DNA of 64,000 nucleotides from Oscillospiraceae bacterium (GTDB lineage Bacteria; Bacillota; Clostridia; Oscillospirales; Ruminococcaceae). The position numbers and the translations under genes were made by a program. The notes beneath the pieces were generated by a model. It was not told where the DNA came from. It did no database searches and saw only the letters and a program-made list of their open reading frames with translations. The stretch is from positions 62,001 to 126,000 of the forward strand of contig JAKSPK010000001.1 of the NCBI GenBank assembly GCA_024404875.1. The letters run 5' to 3'. Positions 25,216 to 33,923 of the stretch are shown one piece after another (position 1 is the stretch's first letter; every line of letters begins with the position of its first letter).

Positions 25216-26499
25216 ATGAAAGTATTAGTAGTCGGCGGCGGCGGCAGAGAACACGCCATTGTCAAGAAGCTCAGCGAATCTCCGCTGGTCACCGGTCTCT
25301 ACTGTGCGCCGGGCAACGGCGGCATTGCGAAATATGCAAAGTGCTGCTCGGTCAAGGCGACCGATCTCGAAGGAATGCTTGCGCTCGCGAAAGAGCTGGA
25401 GGTCGATTGGGTATTTGTTGCGCCGGATGACCCGCTCGTCATGGGCATGGCGGATCTGATGCGTGAAAACGGCTTCCGCGTTTTCGGTCCGTCAAAGGCT
25501 GCGGCGATCATCGAGGGCAGCAAGGTGTTCTCGAAGAATCTGATGAAGAAATACGGCATCCCGACCGCGAAGTATGAAGTATTTACAGCGGCGGAGGATG
25601 CGATCCGCTATATTCAGGAGCAGAATACGTATCCGACCGTCGTCAAGGCGGACGGTCTCGCACTCGGCAAGGGCGTTATCATTGCGCAGACCGAGCAGGA
25701 GGCGATTGATGCCGTGCGCTCGATTATGGAAGACAAGATCTTCGGCGAGAGCGGCTCGAAGCTCGTCGTCGAGGAATTCCTCACTGGTCCGGAGGTCTCT
25801 GTGCTGGCATTTACCGACGGTGAGAGCGTTGAGCCGATGATTTCTTCAATGGATCACAAGCGTGCGCTCGACGGCGACCGCGGCAAAAATACCGGCGGTA
25901 TGGGTACCGTCTCGCCGAACCCCTATTATACCAAAGAGATCGCGGCACAGTGTATGCGGGAGATCTTCCTGCCGACCATGCACGCGATGAACGGCGAAAA
26001 CCGCACCTTCCGCGGCTGTCTCTATTTTGGCCTGATGCTCACGCCGAACGGTCCGAAGGTCATTGAATATAACTGCCGCTTCGGCGATCCGGAAACGCAG
26101 GTTGTTCTGCCGATGCTGGAAACGGATCTGCTGGAGATCATGGATGCTGTGGAAAACCAGAAGCTCGGTGATCTGTCGATCGAATGGAAGAAGGGCGCCT
26201 GCGCTTGCGTCGTTCTTGCGAGCGGCGGCTATCCGGAAAAATATGAAACCGGCAAGGAAATCAGCGGCCTTGACGAAATGGGACAGACAGCTGATGCAGC
26301 GGTCTATCATGCCGGCACAAAGCTGACAGAAGACGAGAAGTTTCTGACTGCCGGCGGCAGAGTGCTGGGTGTTACCGCCTCTGCGGATACGCTGAAAAAG
26401 GCGCTGGATGCAGCTTATAAGGCTGCAGAGCAGATCACATTTGAAAAAGTCCACTACCGCCGTGATATCGGTCAGCGCGCACTCGATGCAAAGAAATAA
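25216..26499 (+). CDS. purD: Phosphoribosylamine--glycine ligase (GAR synthetase)
   Basis: 427 residues with ATP-grasp fold. It joins phosphoribosylamine and glycine. GGGGREHAIV at the N-terminus, VVKADGLALGKGV, EEFLTGPEVSVLAF, NTGGMGTVSP and the ligand loop EYNCRFGDPETQ are all standard. The start at 25216 has AAAGGAA before it; a longer upstream frame overlaps the broken paralogue. It uses the product expected from the purF-like gene. Confidence 0.97.
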   Translation: MKVLVVGGGGREHAIVKKLSESPLVTGLYCAPGNGGIAKYAKCCSVKATDLEGMLALAKELEVDWVFVAPDDPLVMGMADLMRENGFRVFGPSKAAAIIEGSKVFSKNLMKKYGIPTAKYEVFTAAEDAIRYIQEQNTYPTVVKADGLALGKGVIIAQTEQEAIDAVRSIMEDKIFGESGSKLVVEEFLTGPEVSVLAFTDGESVEPMISSMDHKRALDGDRGKNTGGMGTVSPNPYYTKEIAAQCMREIFLPTMHAMNGENRTFRGCLYFGLMLTPNGPKVIEYNCRFGDPETQVVLPMLETDLLEIMDAVENQKLGDLSIEWKKGACACVVLASGGYPEKYETGKEISGLDEMGQTADAAVYHAGTKLTEDEKFLTAGGRVLGVTASADTLKKALDAAYKAAEQITFEKVHYRRDIGQRALDAKK

Positions 26500-26536
26500 G
26501 CAGACCGGCGGCTGATGCAGAAGGAGACACAGAGCT

Positions 26537-27487
26537 ATGGGAAAGAAAAGATCTGCAAGGCAGGAGCGCCGGAGTGCACAGCGAGCAGAAAAGCGGTCTG
26601 CGGCTCCGCGGCGCAGCCTTGAGGATCGGCTTGAGGAAAAGGGAAGCCGCCCTTATACGCTGAAAGACTGTATGCGTTTCGGGCGGATCGCCAACATCCT
26701 CTTTGTTGTGTTTATCGTTGTCTGCCTGGTTTATTACTATTCATTTTCAAAGCGCGGATCATATTTCATCCCATTCGAGGTCATTGCCTATACGATTGAG
26801 GCGACGGCGTTTGCGCTGTTTACGCTCAGCGTTGTCTGGATGGACAGTCTTGTCCGCGCGCGTGGTCTGATGAAGGTCGCGATGATCGTCTATATCCTGA
26901 CGGAGATTATATTGATGCTGCTGGAATTCGGCCTGCTGCAATTCATCCCGTATAACGGACTGAAGCTGTCGGTCATTATCGTGCACGTTCTGTTCTCTGC
27001 GGCCGTTTCTTTTTCGCTATTGATGCTGGAGCCGCAGAATAAGCGCGTGCAGCGGATTGTCGGCATCACGACGATCATCATCCTTGCGGGAATGCTGCCC
27101 GGCATCGTCGGATACCGCGTTTATGCGAGCATTCTCATCAATGCGTTCGCCTATATCTTTTTCTTTACGGCGGCGGAACGGCTGCTCGATCTGGAGGAGA
27201 TTTCGGTCGATTGCTACGGCGATCAGGCGAAGGTGACGGAATTTGATTCCACAATGTTTGCCAATGTGCCGACAATGGTCGAGATCCCGAAGGCAGAAAA
27301 GAAGAAGCGCTCGCTTCGCGAAAAAGCGCGTCGCCTTGCTGAAGACCTGAGCAGCGAGGAGATCTCAGTCCTGACCGACAAAGAAGAAAAGTTTGAGTAT
27401 GAATTCGGTGTGGATGATGATGACGAATATGAGGATGACGCAGAGCCGGAAACAGATGATGACGGAGAGGAAGAAAATATGGCATGA
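26537..27487 (+). CDS. Multi-pass membrane protein with acidic C-terminal tail
   Basis: 316 residues: a very basic N-terminus (KKRSARQERRSAQRAEKR), about six hydrophobic helices between residues 50 and 215, then a cytoplasmic region with a basic stretch KAEKKKRSLREKARR and a final tail of Asp/Glu (VDDDDEYEDDAEPETDDDGEEE). No family recognised. The tail resembles the Asp/Glu/Tyr tail of the glycosyltransferase at 13.6 kb. AGGAG precedes the ATG, and its stop overlaps the uvrC start. Confidence 0.65.
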   Translation: MGKKRSARQERRSAQRAEKRSAAPRRSLEDRLEEKGSRPYTLKDCMRFGRIANILFVVFIVVCLVYYYSFSKRGSYFIPFEVIAYTIEATAFALFTLSVVWMDSLVRARGLMKVAMIVYILTEIILMLLEFGLLQFIPYNGLKLSVIIVHVLFSAAVSFSLLMLEPQNKRVQRIVGITTIIILAGMLPGIVGYRVYASILINAFAYIFFFTAAERLLDLEEISVDCYGDQAKVTEFDSTMFANVPTMVEIPKAEKKKRSLREKARRLAEDLSSEEISVLTDKEEKFEYEFGVDDDDEYEDDAEPETDDDGEEENMA

Positions 27488-29346
27488 ATCCGCGGCTTCC
27501 TTATCTGCAGCGGAAAACCGCTGTGCTGACCACCTCGCCGGGCGTCTATCTCATGAAGAATGCCCAGGAAAAGATCATCTATATTGGCAAGGCAAAGAAT
27601 CTGCGAAACCGTGTGACGAGCTATTTTCACGATCATCCGGATCATACGCCCAAAACCGCGCAGATGGTTTCGCAGGTCTATGATTATGATTTTATTGTCA
27701 CTGCTTCGGAATATGAAGCGCTGATCCTTGAATGCTCACTGATCAAGCAGCACAAGCCGCGCTATAATATACTTCTGAAGGATGACAAGGGCTACCATTA
27801 TATCCGCGTTTCCCCGCCGCCTTATTCCCGCATTACTGCGGAGCTGCACGCGGACAGCGAGGGCACCTATCTCGGCCCCTATATGAGCGGCTTTACCGTC
27901 CGGCAGACTGTCAACACAGTGAACCGGATATTTCGGCTCCCGACCTGCCGTAAAGCTTTCCCCGAATGCTTCCGCAAGGAGCGCCCCTGCCTGAATTATC
28001 ACATCGGGCAGTGTATGGGCGTCTGCCGCGGCGATATTCCGGAAGATGCTTATGCGGAGTTTGTTGCGGATGCCGTGCGCTTTATCAAAAATGGCGGAGA
28101 CCACACCGTGACCGCACTCGAACAGCGGATGATGGCCGCCGCAGACCGCCTTGACTTTGAGGAGGCGGCAAGGCTGCGCGACCGGATCGCCGCGATCCGG
28201 AAAGCAGGCGAAAAGCAGGATATCATGGACGCCGTCACTGCTGATACAGATGTCATCGGCACGGCTGTCTCGAATGAATCAACCGTGATATCAGTCACGA
28301 TCTACCGCAGCGGAAGACTCTACGATCAGAATACATTTGTGATCTCCTCGGACGCACTTTCGGAGCATCCGCTGGATGAATTTCTGCCGCAGTATTACAG
28401 TGCAAAAAGCGGGAGCGATCTCCCGAGAACGATTCTGCTTGAGCAGCGCCCGCAGGAGGCGGAACTGCTGGAAAATATGCTTGCGGAGCGCGCAGGGCGA
28501 AAAGTCACGCTGGAAGTGCCTGTGCGCGGCGCGAGACATCGGCTTATGCTGATGGCGAAGCAGAATGCCGGCGAAAAGCTTTCGATTCGGTCAGGGCGAA
28601 CGAGCCGTGAGCTGCTCGGACTTGAGGAGCTGGCAAGAGCGCTCGGTCTGGAGCATCCGCCTGTGCGCATCGAATCCTATGATATCTCGAATCTTTCTTC
28701 GGCGGATATGGTCGCGGGCATGGTCGTCTTTGAGAACGGCCGTCCGCTGAAGAATGCATACCGTCGGTTCGCCGTTAAGGAGCTGCGGCAGCAGAATGAC
28801 TATGCAGCGATGCAGGAGATCATCCGGCGGCGCTTCGGCGAATATTTCAAGGCGCAGACGGAGACGAACGAGACCGCCAAGGCGCTCAATTCCTTTGCAG
28901 TTCTGCCGGATCTGATACTGCTCGACGGCGGAAGAACGCATGTCGGCGCTGTTGCACCGATCCTTGCAGAGATGGGGCTCGAAATCCCGCTCTTCGGCAT
29001 GGTCAAGGATCAGAAGCACCGTACACGCGCCATCGCAACAAACGGCGGCGAGATCGCAGTTCGTGAAAAGCAGGCGGCTTTTGCCCTGCTGACGCGGATT
29101 CAGGATGAGGTTCACCGTTATGCGATCACATATATGAAAACAAGGCATAAAAAATCGAGCTATGCGCTGACGCTTACACAGATTCCGGGCATCGGAGATC
29201 GGAAGGCGCAGAAGCTCCTGCTGACATATAAAACCAGAGAACAGCTCAAGGCGGCAACGCCGGAGCAGCTCGCAAGTACCGCAGGCGTCAATCCGGAAAC
29301 AGCACGGCAGCTCTATGAACTGATACAGGATCTTCCGGATGCGTGA
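27484..29346 (+). CDS. uvrC: Excinuclease ABC subunit C
   Basis: 620 residues, usual length. It makes both incisions during nucleotide excision repair. GIY-YIG nuclease domain near residues 15-95 (PGVYLMKN, IIYIGKAKNLRNRV), a UVR UvrB-binding motif near 210 (AADRLDFEEAARLRD), the RNase H-like endonuclease domain with YDISNLSSADMVAGMVVF, and C-terminal helix-hairpin-helix motifs (QIPGIGDRKAQKLL). The ATG overlaps the stop of the preceding gene (ATGA). Confidence 0.96.
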   Translation: MNPRLPYLQRKTAVLTTSPGVYLMKNAQEKIIYIGKAKNLRNRVTSYFHDHPDHTPKTAQMVSQVYDYDFIVTASEYEALILECSLIKQHKPRYNILLKDDKGYHYIRVSPPPYSRITAELHADSEGTYLGPYMSGFTVRQTVNTVNRIFRLPTCRKAFPECFRKERPCLNYHIGQCMGVCRGDIPEDAYAEFVADAVRFIKNGGDHTVTALEQRMMAAADRLDFEEAARLRDRIAAIRKAGEKQDIMDAVTADTDVIGTAVSNESTVISVTIYRSGRLYDQNTFVISSDALSEHPLDEFLPQYYSAKSGSDLPRTILLEQRPQEAELLENMLAERAGRKVTLEVPVRGARHRLMLMAKQNAGEKLSIRSGRTSRELLGLEELARALGLEHPPVRIESYDISNLSSADMVAGMVVFENGRPLKNAYRRFAVKELRQQNDYAAMQEIIRRRFGEYFKAQTETNETAKALNSFAVLPDLILLDGGRTHVGAVAPILAEMGLEIPLFGMVKDQKHRTRAIATNGGEIAVREKQAAFALLTRIQDEVHRYAITYMKTRHKKSSYALTLTQIPGIGDRKAQKLLLTYKTREQLKAATPEQLASTAGVNPETARQLYELIQDLPDA

Positions 29347-29376
29347 GCCTGCACATCAATCATGGGAGGAAACGGA

Positions 29377-30357
29377 ATGGAACCCTTAAAGCTGAAGCCT
29401 GCCTTTCAGGATTATATCTGGGGCGGAACAAGACTGCGCGATGAATTCGGGAAGGAATGCGATCTGGAGCGTGTTGCCGAAAGCTGGGAGCTTTCCTGTC
29501 ATCCGGCAGGTCCCTCCACGATTATGAACAGCATTAACAAGCGCCAGACGCTGAAAGAATATCTCGAACAGGACTGGGCGGCCAGAGTCGGCGAGGGAGC
29601 CTCCTGTTTTTCGGGATTTCCTGTACTCATCAAGCTGATCGACGCATGTCAGGATCTCAGTGTACAGGTGCATCCGGATGACCGCTATGCGCGAGAGCAT
29701 GAAAACGGTGAGAACGGCAAGACCGAGTGCTGGTATATCGTGGACTGCGATGAGGGCGCTGCACTCGCCTACGGCCTTAACCGTGAGCTGACAAAGGAGG
29801 AATTCCGCACCGCGATCGAGAACGGAACGCTGCTCGATTATGTGCAGCTGGTTCCTGTTCACAAGGGCGATGTGTTTTTCATCGAGGCCGGAACGCTCCA
29901 TGCGATCGGCGCAGGCATCGTCATTGCGGAGATCCAGCAGAATTCCAATTTGACCTACCGCATCTATGATTATGACCGCGTCGGTGCGGACGGCAAGCCG
30001 CGGGAGCTGCATATTGACAAGGCTGTCGATGTGACGAAAACATGGTCAGCTCCGCCGCGCCGGAAGCGTCCGGCAACGGTCTATGCGGGCTACAGTTCCG
30101 CAGTGATCGCGGACTGTCCGTATTTCACAGTCAATGAGCTGTGTATCACAGACGAAGCGAGCTTCCCCGCGTCGGAGGGTATTTCCTATACACATCTGCT
30201 CTGCACGGAAGGTGATGCGGCGCTGATCTATGATGACGGCGTAGTCATGCCGATCTCGAAAGGCGAATCTGTTTTTCTGCCGGCGAATTTCGGTGCATAT
30301 TCGATTCGCAGCAAAAACTGTGTTCTGCTTGCGACACAGACACTTCCGCGGAGGTGA
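29377..30357 (+). CDS. manA: Mannose-6-phosphate isomerase, class I
   Basis: 326 residues of the shorter Firmicutes type. It interconverts mannose-6-P and fructose-6-P. FQDYIWGGTRLRD near the start, the zinc-binding QVHPDDRYA, and the cupin segment GDVFFIEAGTLHAIGAG are characteristic. GGGAGG precedes the chosen ATG; an in-frame ATG 15 bp upstream is too close to it. Upstream of glucokinase and gpmI, it forms a sugar-phosphate group at the end of the long run. Confidence 0.93.
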   Translation: MEPLKLKPAFQDYIWGGTRLRDEFGKECDLERVAESWELSCHPAGPSTIMNSINKRQTLKEYLEQDWAARVGEGASCFSGFPVLIKLIDACQDLSVQVHPDDRYAREHENGENGKTECWYIVDCDEGAALAYGLNRELTKEEFRTAIENGTLLDYVQLVPVHKGDVFFIEAGTLHAIGAGIVIAEIQQNSNLTYRIYDYDRVGADGKPRELHIDKAVDVTKTWSAPPRRKRPATVYAGYSSAVIADCPYFTVNELCITDEASFPASEGISYTHLLCTEGDAALIYDDGVVMPISKGESVFLPANFGAYSIRSKNCVLLATQTLPRR

Positions 30358-30363
30358 CGTCCG

Positions 30364-31257
30364 ATGGATCTGAGTAAACTGATGGGAATGTTCGGCGTGG
30401 ATCCGGCAGCGGCGGAAGAGCTGATGCAGGATGGACAGATGCAGGAAATGATGCAGGATCCGGAATTGCAGCAGGCAATGGAGCGCCCGGAGACGGAACA
30501 GTTTCTCGGAAAGCTGAGCGGCATTTTTACGCAGGGCGGCATTATGCCGGGCGATCTGGAAAACCTGTTTGAAGGACTTGGCGGCGGTGCGGATGCAGGC
30601 AGTCCGGAGCAGCTGGACGGTCTGTTCGCTGGCGTAGAGCAGCTATTTGGCGGCCTGGGCTTTGATGAGATCGACCTTGACGAGGAGGCCGAAGCCTATC
30701 AGCCGGAGGCGGAGGATGCCTCCGACCGCGCATTCCTGACCGAGCTGAAAGCATGGATCAAGGATACTGCGGCGGATATTCCTGATAAGGATGTCTGTAT
30801 GCTGGAGATCGGCTCGCATCTCAATTTTGATGCAGACGGAACACCTACAGTTGATCTGTGGCTAGGCTACAATACAGCGCAGACCGATGGGGAGAACCGT
30901 GCAAATAAGGCGGAGCGCTGGAACATCGCAAACTGGACGGAGAATCATTTCCGTTCGCTGGATGCGGAGCCGCTGGAAGACTGGTGCGGATCACAGGGCT
31001 TTGATCCGCTGGATGAAGACTTTGACGAGAACGAAATGAAGCAGCGGATCTATGATCTCGCGGCGGCGGCGGTCATGGAGCTGCACAGGGAGCGATTCAC
31101 CGAGCAGATTTTCGGACAGAAGATCCCGTTCCTCATCGAGGATTATGAATACAACCAGAAGACAGCGATCCGTGCCGTGAAAGCAAACGGCGGCAAAGAG
31201 CTGCTCGATGCGGAATTCTTTTCGGATTGCGGCTTTTCGGAGGACGGCGTAAGCTAA
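30364..31257 (+). CDS. Unknown acidic protein with Met/Gln-rich N-terminus
   Basis: 297 residues, no membrane segment. Residues 1-60 are rich in Met, Gln and Glu (LMQDGQMQEMMQDPELQQAM), like the STI1/UBQLN-type helical repeats, then a Gly-rich stretch, an acidic linker (DEIDLDEEAEAY) and a compact C-terminal domain with several Trp (DLWLGYNTAQ, ERWNIANWTE). No family recognised for the C-terminal domain. It lies between manA and glucokinase. Confidence 0.6.
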   Translation: MDLSKLMGMFGVDPAAAEELMQDGQMQEMMQDPELQQAMERPETEQFLGKLSGIFTQGGIMPGDLENLFEGLGGGADAGSPEQLDGLFAGVEQLFGGLGFDEIDLDEEAEAYQPEAEDASDRAFLTELKAWIKDTAADIPDKDVCMLEIGSHLNFDADGTPTVDLWLGYNTAQTDGENRANKAERWNIANWTENHFRSLDAEPLEDWCGSQGFDPLDEDFDENEMKQRIYDLAAAAVMELHRERFTEQIFGQKIPFLIEDYEYNQKTAIRAVKANGGKELLDAEFFSDCGFSEDGVS

Positions 31258-31313
31258 ATGCCGCATAATACAGATCAATACACCGATCCCGGTGTAGAAA
31301 ATTGGAGGATAAC

Positions 31314-32267
31314 ATGAAGTACTACATTGGCATTGATCTCGGCGGCACGAATATCGTCGCCGGACTCGTAGACGAGAATTATCAGATTCTCAAGAAGGTC
31401 TCGCGCAAGACCAACCGCCCGCGTCCTGCAGAGGAGATTGCCGCGGATATGGCGGCCTGCGCGCTCGATGCGATCGCGGAGGCAGATCTGACGCCGGAGC
31501 AGGTCGAGTGGATCGGCATCGGAACGCCGGGTATCGCCAATTCCGCGACCGGCATCATCGAATATTCCAACAACCTCGATTTCCACGATGTTCCGATGGT
31601 CAAGTGGATCTCCGAGGCGACCGGCAGACCTGCATTTGTTGAGAATGATGCGAATGCCGCTGCCTACGGCGAATTTGTCGCGGGCGCAGCAAAGGGCGCG
31701 GCCAATGCGATCTGCATCACGCTCGGTACAGGCGTCGGCGGCGGTATCGTCATCGACGGCAAGATCTATGCAGGCTCGAATTTCGCGGGCGCAGAGATCG
31801 GCCACACCGTTCTTAATGTGGATGGCCCGCAGTGCACCTGCGGCAGAAAGGGCTGCTTTGAGGTTTATTCCTCGGCGACCGGCCTTATCCGCATGACGCA
31901 GGAGGCGATCGACAGAGAGCCCGGCTGCCTCATGGCGAAAATGGCGGCGGAGCAGGGGAAGGTCTCAGCACGCACCGCATTCGACTGCATGAGAGCAGGC
32001 GACAAGGCCGCAAAGGAGGTCGTTGATCTCTATATCCGGATGCTCGCGGCAGGCATTACGAATACGATCAATATTTTCCAGCCGGATGTTCTGTGCATCG
32101 GCGGCGGCGTCTGCAATGAGGGCGACGCGCTGCTGCTTCCGGTCAAGGAGCTGGTCGCAAAGGAAGTCTATACGCGCAATTCCGAGAAAAATACCGAGAT
32201 TGTCATCGCGAAGCTTGGCAATGATGCCGGCATTATCGGCGCGGCATTCCTCGGCAAAGCACTCTGA
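31314..32267 (+). CDS. glcK: ROK family glucokinase
   Basis: 317 residues. ATP-binding YYIGIDLGGTNIVAGL at the start, the sugar-binding ENDANAAAYGE with catalytic Asp near residue 106, the ROK zinc motif CTCGRKGC near residue 180, and GHTVLN before it. It phosphorylates glucose to glucose-6-P. GGAGG lies five bases before the chosen ATG. The neighbours manA and gpmI place it in hexose entry into glycolysis. Another hexose as main substrate cannot be excluded. Confidence 0.92.
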   Translation: MKYYIGIDLGGTNIVAGLVDENYQILKKVSRKTNRPRPAEEIAADMAACALDAIAEADLTPEQVEWIGIGTPGIANSATGIIEYSNNLDFHDVPMVKWISEATGRPAFVENDANAAAYGEFVAGAAKGAANAICITLGTGVGGGIVIDGKIYAGSNFAGAEIGHTVLNVDGPQCTCGRKGCFEVYSSATGLIRMTQEAIDREPGCLMAKMAAEQGKVSARTAFDCMRAGDKAAKEVVDLYIRMLAAGITNTINIFQPDVLCIGGGVCNEGDALLLPVKELVAKEVYTRNSEKNTEIVIAKLGNDAGIIGAAFLGKAL

Positions 32268-32307
32268 TCCCCACAGATCAAATCAAAATCAAAGGAGTAA
32301 TGAACCA

Positions 32308-33831
32308 ATGAGCAAAGCACCTGTTGCAATGTTGATCATGGACGGCTTCGGCATCAATCCGAGCGATTACGGCAACGCAATCAAGGCCGCCAAGACACCG
32401 AATCTTGACCGGTATTTCGCAGAATATCCGAATCACATCATCGGCGCATCCGGTCTGGATGTCGGTCTGCCGGATGGTCAGATGGGCAATTCTGAGGTCG
32501 GTCACACCAATATGGGCGCAGGCCGGATCGTTTATCAGCAGCTCGTCAAGATCACGAAGTCCATTCAGGACGGAGATTTCTTTGAGAACCCGGCGCTGAA
32601 GGCAGCTATGGAAAATGCAAAAGAGAACGGCACCGCGCTGCATCTCATGGGACTGCTTTCGCCGGGCGGTGTTCACAGCCACATGACGCATATGTTCGGC
32701 CTTGTCGAAATGGCAAAGCGCTTCGGACTGGAGAAGGTCTTTATTCACGCATTCCTTGACGGCAGAGATGTTCCGCCTTCCTCGGCCGCAGAGTACATGG
32801 AGGAAGCTGTTGCGGAGCTGGCGAAAATCGGCGTCGGTAAGATCGGCGTGATCTCCGGCAGATTCTACGCAATGGACAGAGACAATGCATGGGATCGTGT
32901 TGGGAAAGCATATGATGCACTGGTGCTCGGCGAAGGCGTGCAGGAGGAGGATCCGGTTCAGGCGATCAAGAATTCCTATGCGAACGGTGTGACCGACGAA
33001 TTCATGCTGCCGGCAGTTGTCGCGAAGGATGCGAAGATCGCAGAGGGCGACAGCGTGATCTTTTTCAACTTCCGCCCCGACCGTGCAAGACAGATCACCA
33101 GAGCATTTGTCGATCCGGAATTCAAGGGCTTCGAGCGTAAGAAGGGATATTTCCCGGTGCATTTCGTCTGCATGGCGCAGTATGATGCGACCATGCCGAA
33201 TGTCTCTGTTGCATTCCCGCCGGAGGAGCTGACCATGACGCTCGGCGAGGTTCTGGCAAAGGTCGGAAAAACGCAGCTCCGTATTGCGGAAACACAGAAA
33301 TATGCACATGTTACATTCTTCTTCAACGGCGGTGAGGAAAAGCAGTTCGAGGGTGAAGAGCGCGTCCTCATTAAGTCGCCGGATGTTGAGACCTTCGATA
33401 TGAAGCCGGAAATGAGCGCTTACGAGGTCACGGAGGCCGTGCTGAAGGAGATTGCTGCGGATAAATTCGATGCGATCATCCTCAACTACGCAAACTGCGA
33501 CATGGTCGGCCACACCGGCGTCTTTGAGGCAGCCGTACAGGCTGTCGAGGCGGTCGATGACTGCATCGGTCAGGTGACAGAGGCGATCCTCGCAAAGGGC
33601 GGCAAGGTCATCATCACCGCAGACCACGGCAACGCAGACAAGATGATGGAGGATGACGGCTCGCCGTTCACGGCACATACGACGAATCCGGTTCCGGCAA
33701 TCATTATCGGCAGCGATGCGAAAAAGGTGCGCGAGGGCGGCGTTCTGGCTGATCTGGCACCGACCATGCTTCAGCTGATGGGCATTCCGCAGCCGAAGGA
33801 AATGAACGGCAAAACGCTGATCGCGGAGTGA
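32308..33831 (+). CDS. gpmI: 2,3-bisphosphoglycerate-independent phosphoglycerate mutase
   Basis: 507 residues, usual length. It converts 3- and 2-phosphoglycerate and binds two Mn ions. IMDGFGINP, the phospho-Ser segment DGQMGNSEVGHTNMGAGR (Ser about residue 62), NFRPDRARQITRA, and the metal ligands in NCDMVGHTG and ITADHGNADKM. AAAGGAG precedes the ATG. Last gene of the long plus-strand run. Confidence 0.97.
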   Translation: MSKAPVAMLIMDGFGINPSDYGNAIKAAKTPNLDRYFAEYPNHIIGASGLDVGLPDGQMGNSEVGHTNMGAGRIVYQQLVKITKSIQDGDFFENPALKAAMENAKENGTALHLMGLLSPGGVHSHMTHMFGLVEMAKRFGLEKVFIHAFLDGRDVPPSSAAEYMEEAVAELAKIGVGKIGVISGRFYAMDRDNAWDRVGKAYDALVLGEGVQEEDPVQAIKNSYANGVTDEFMLPAVVAKDAKIAEGDSVIFFNFRPDRARQITRAFVDPEFKGFERKKGYFPVHFVCMAQYDATMPNVSVAFPPEELTMTLGEVLAKVGKTQLRIAETQKYAHVTFFFNGGEEKQFEGEERVLIKSPDVETFDMKPEMSAYEVTEAVLKEIAADKFDAIILNYANCDMVGHTGVFEAAVQAVEAVDDCIGQVTEAILAKGGKVIITADHGNADKMMEDDGSPFTAHTTNPVPAIIIGSDAKKVREGGVLADLAPTMLQLMGIPQPKEMNGKTLIAE

Positions 33832-33867
33832 TCGGATTACCTCTGCAGTCATTGGCTATGATTTATA

Positions 33868-33910
33868 TGCAAAAGATCCCGACCGGTTCATTCGGTCGGG
33901 ATCTTTAATT
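33868..33910. terminator. Bidirectional terminator between gpmI and pyrB
   Basis: A perfect 14-bp stem (33872-33885 with 33893-33906), TTAATTT on the plus side and TTTGCATAT on the minus side. It lies between convergent genes and can serve both. Confidence 0.9.
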
Positions 33911-33923
33911 TGCTGGGCAGGTA

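Noticed and set aside
32278..33852. Another 524-codon minus-strand frame
   Set aside because: Exact shadow of gpmI; the plus-strand protein matches a known family from end to end.
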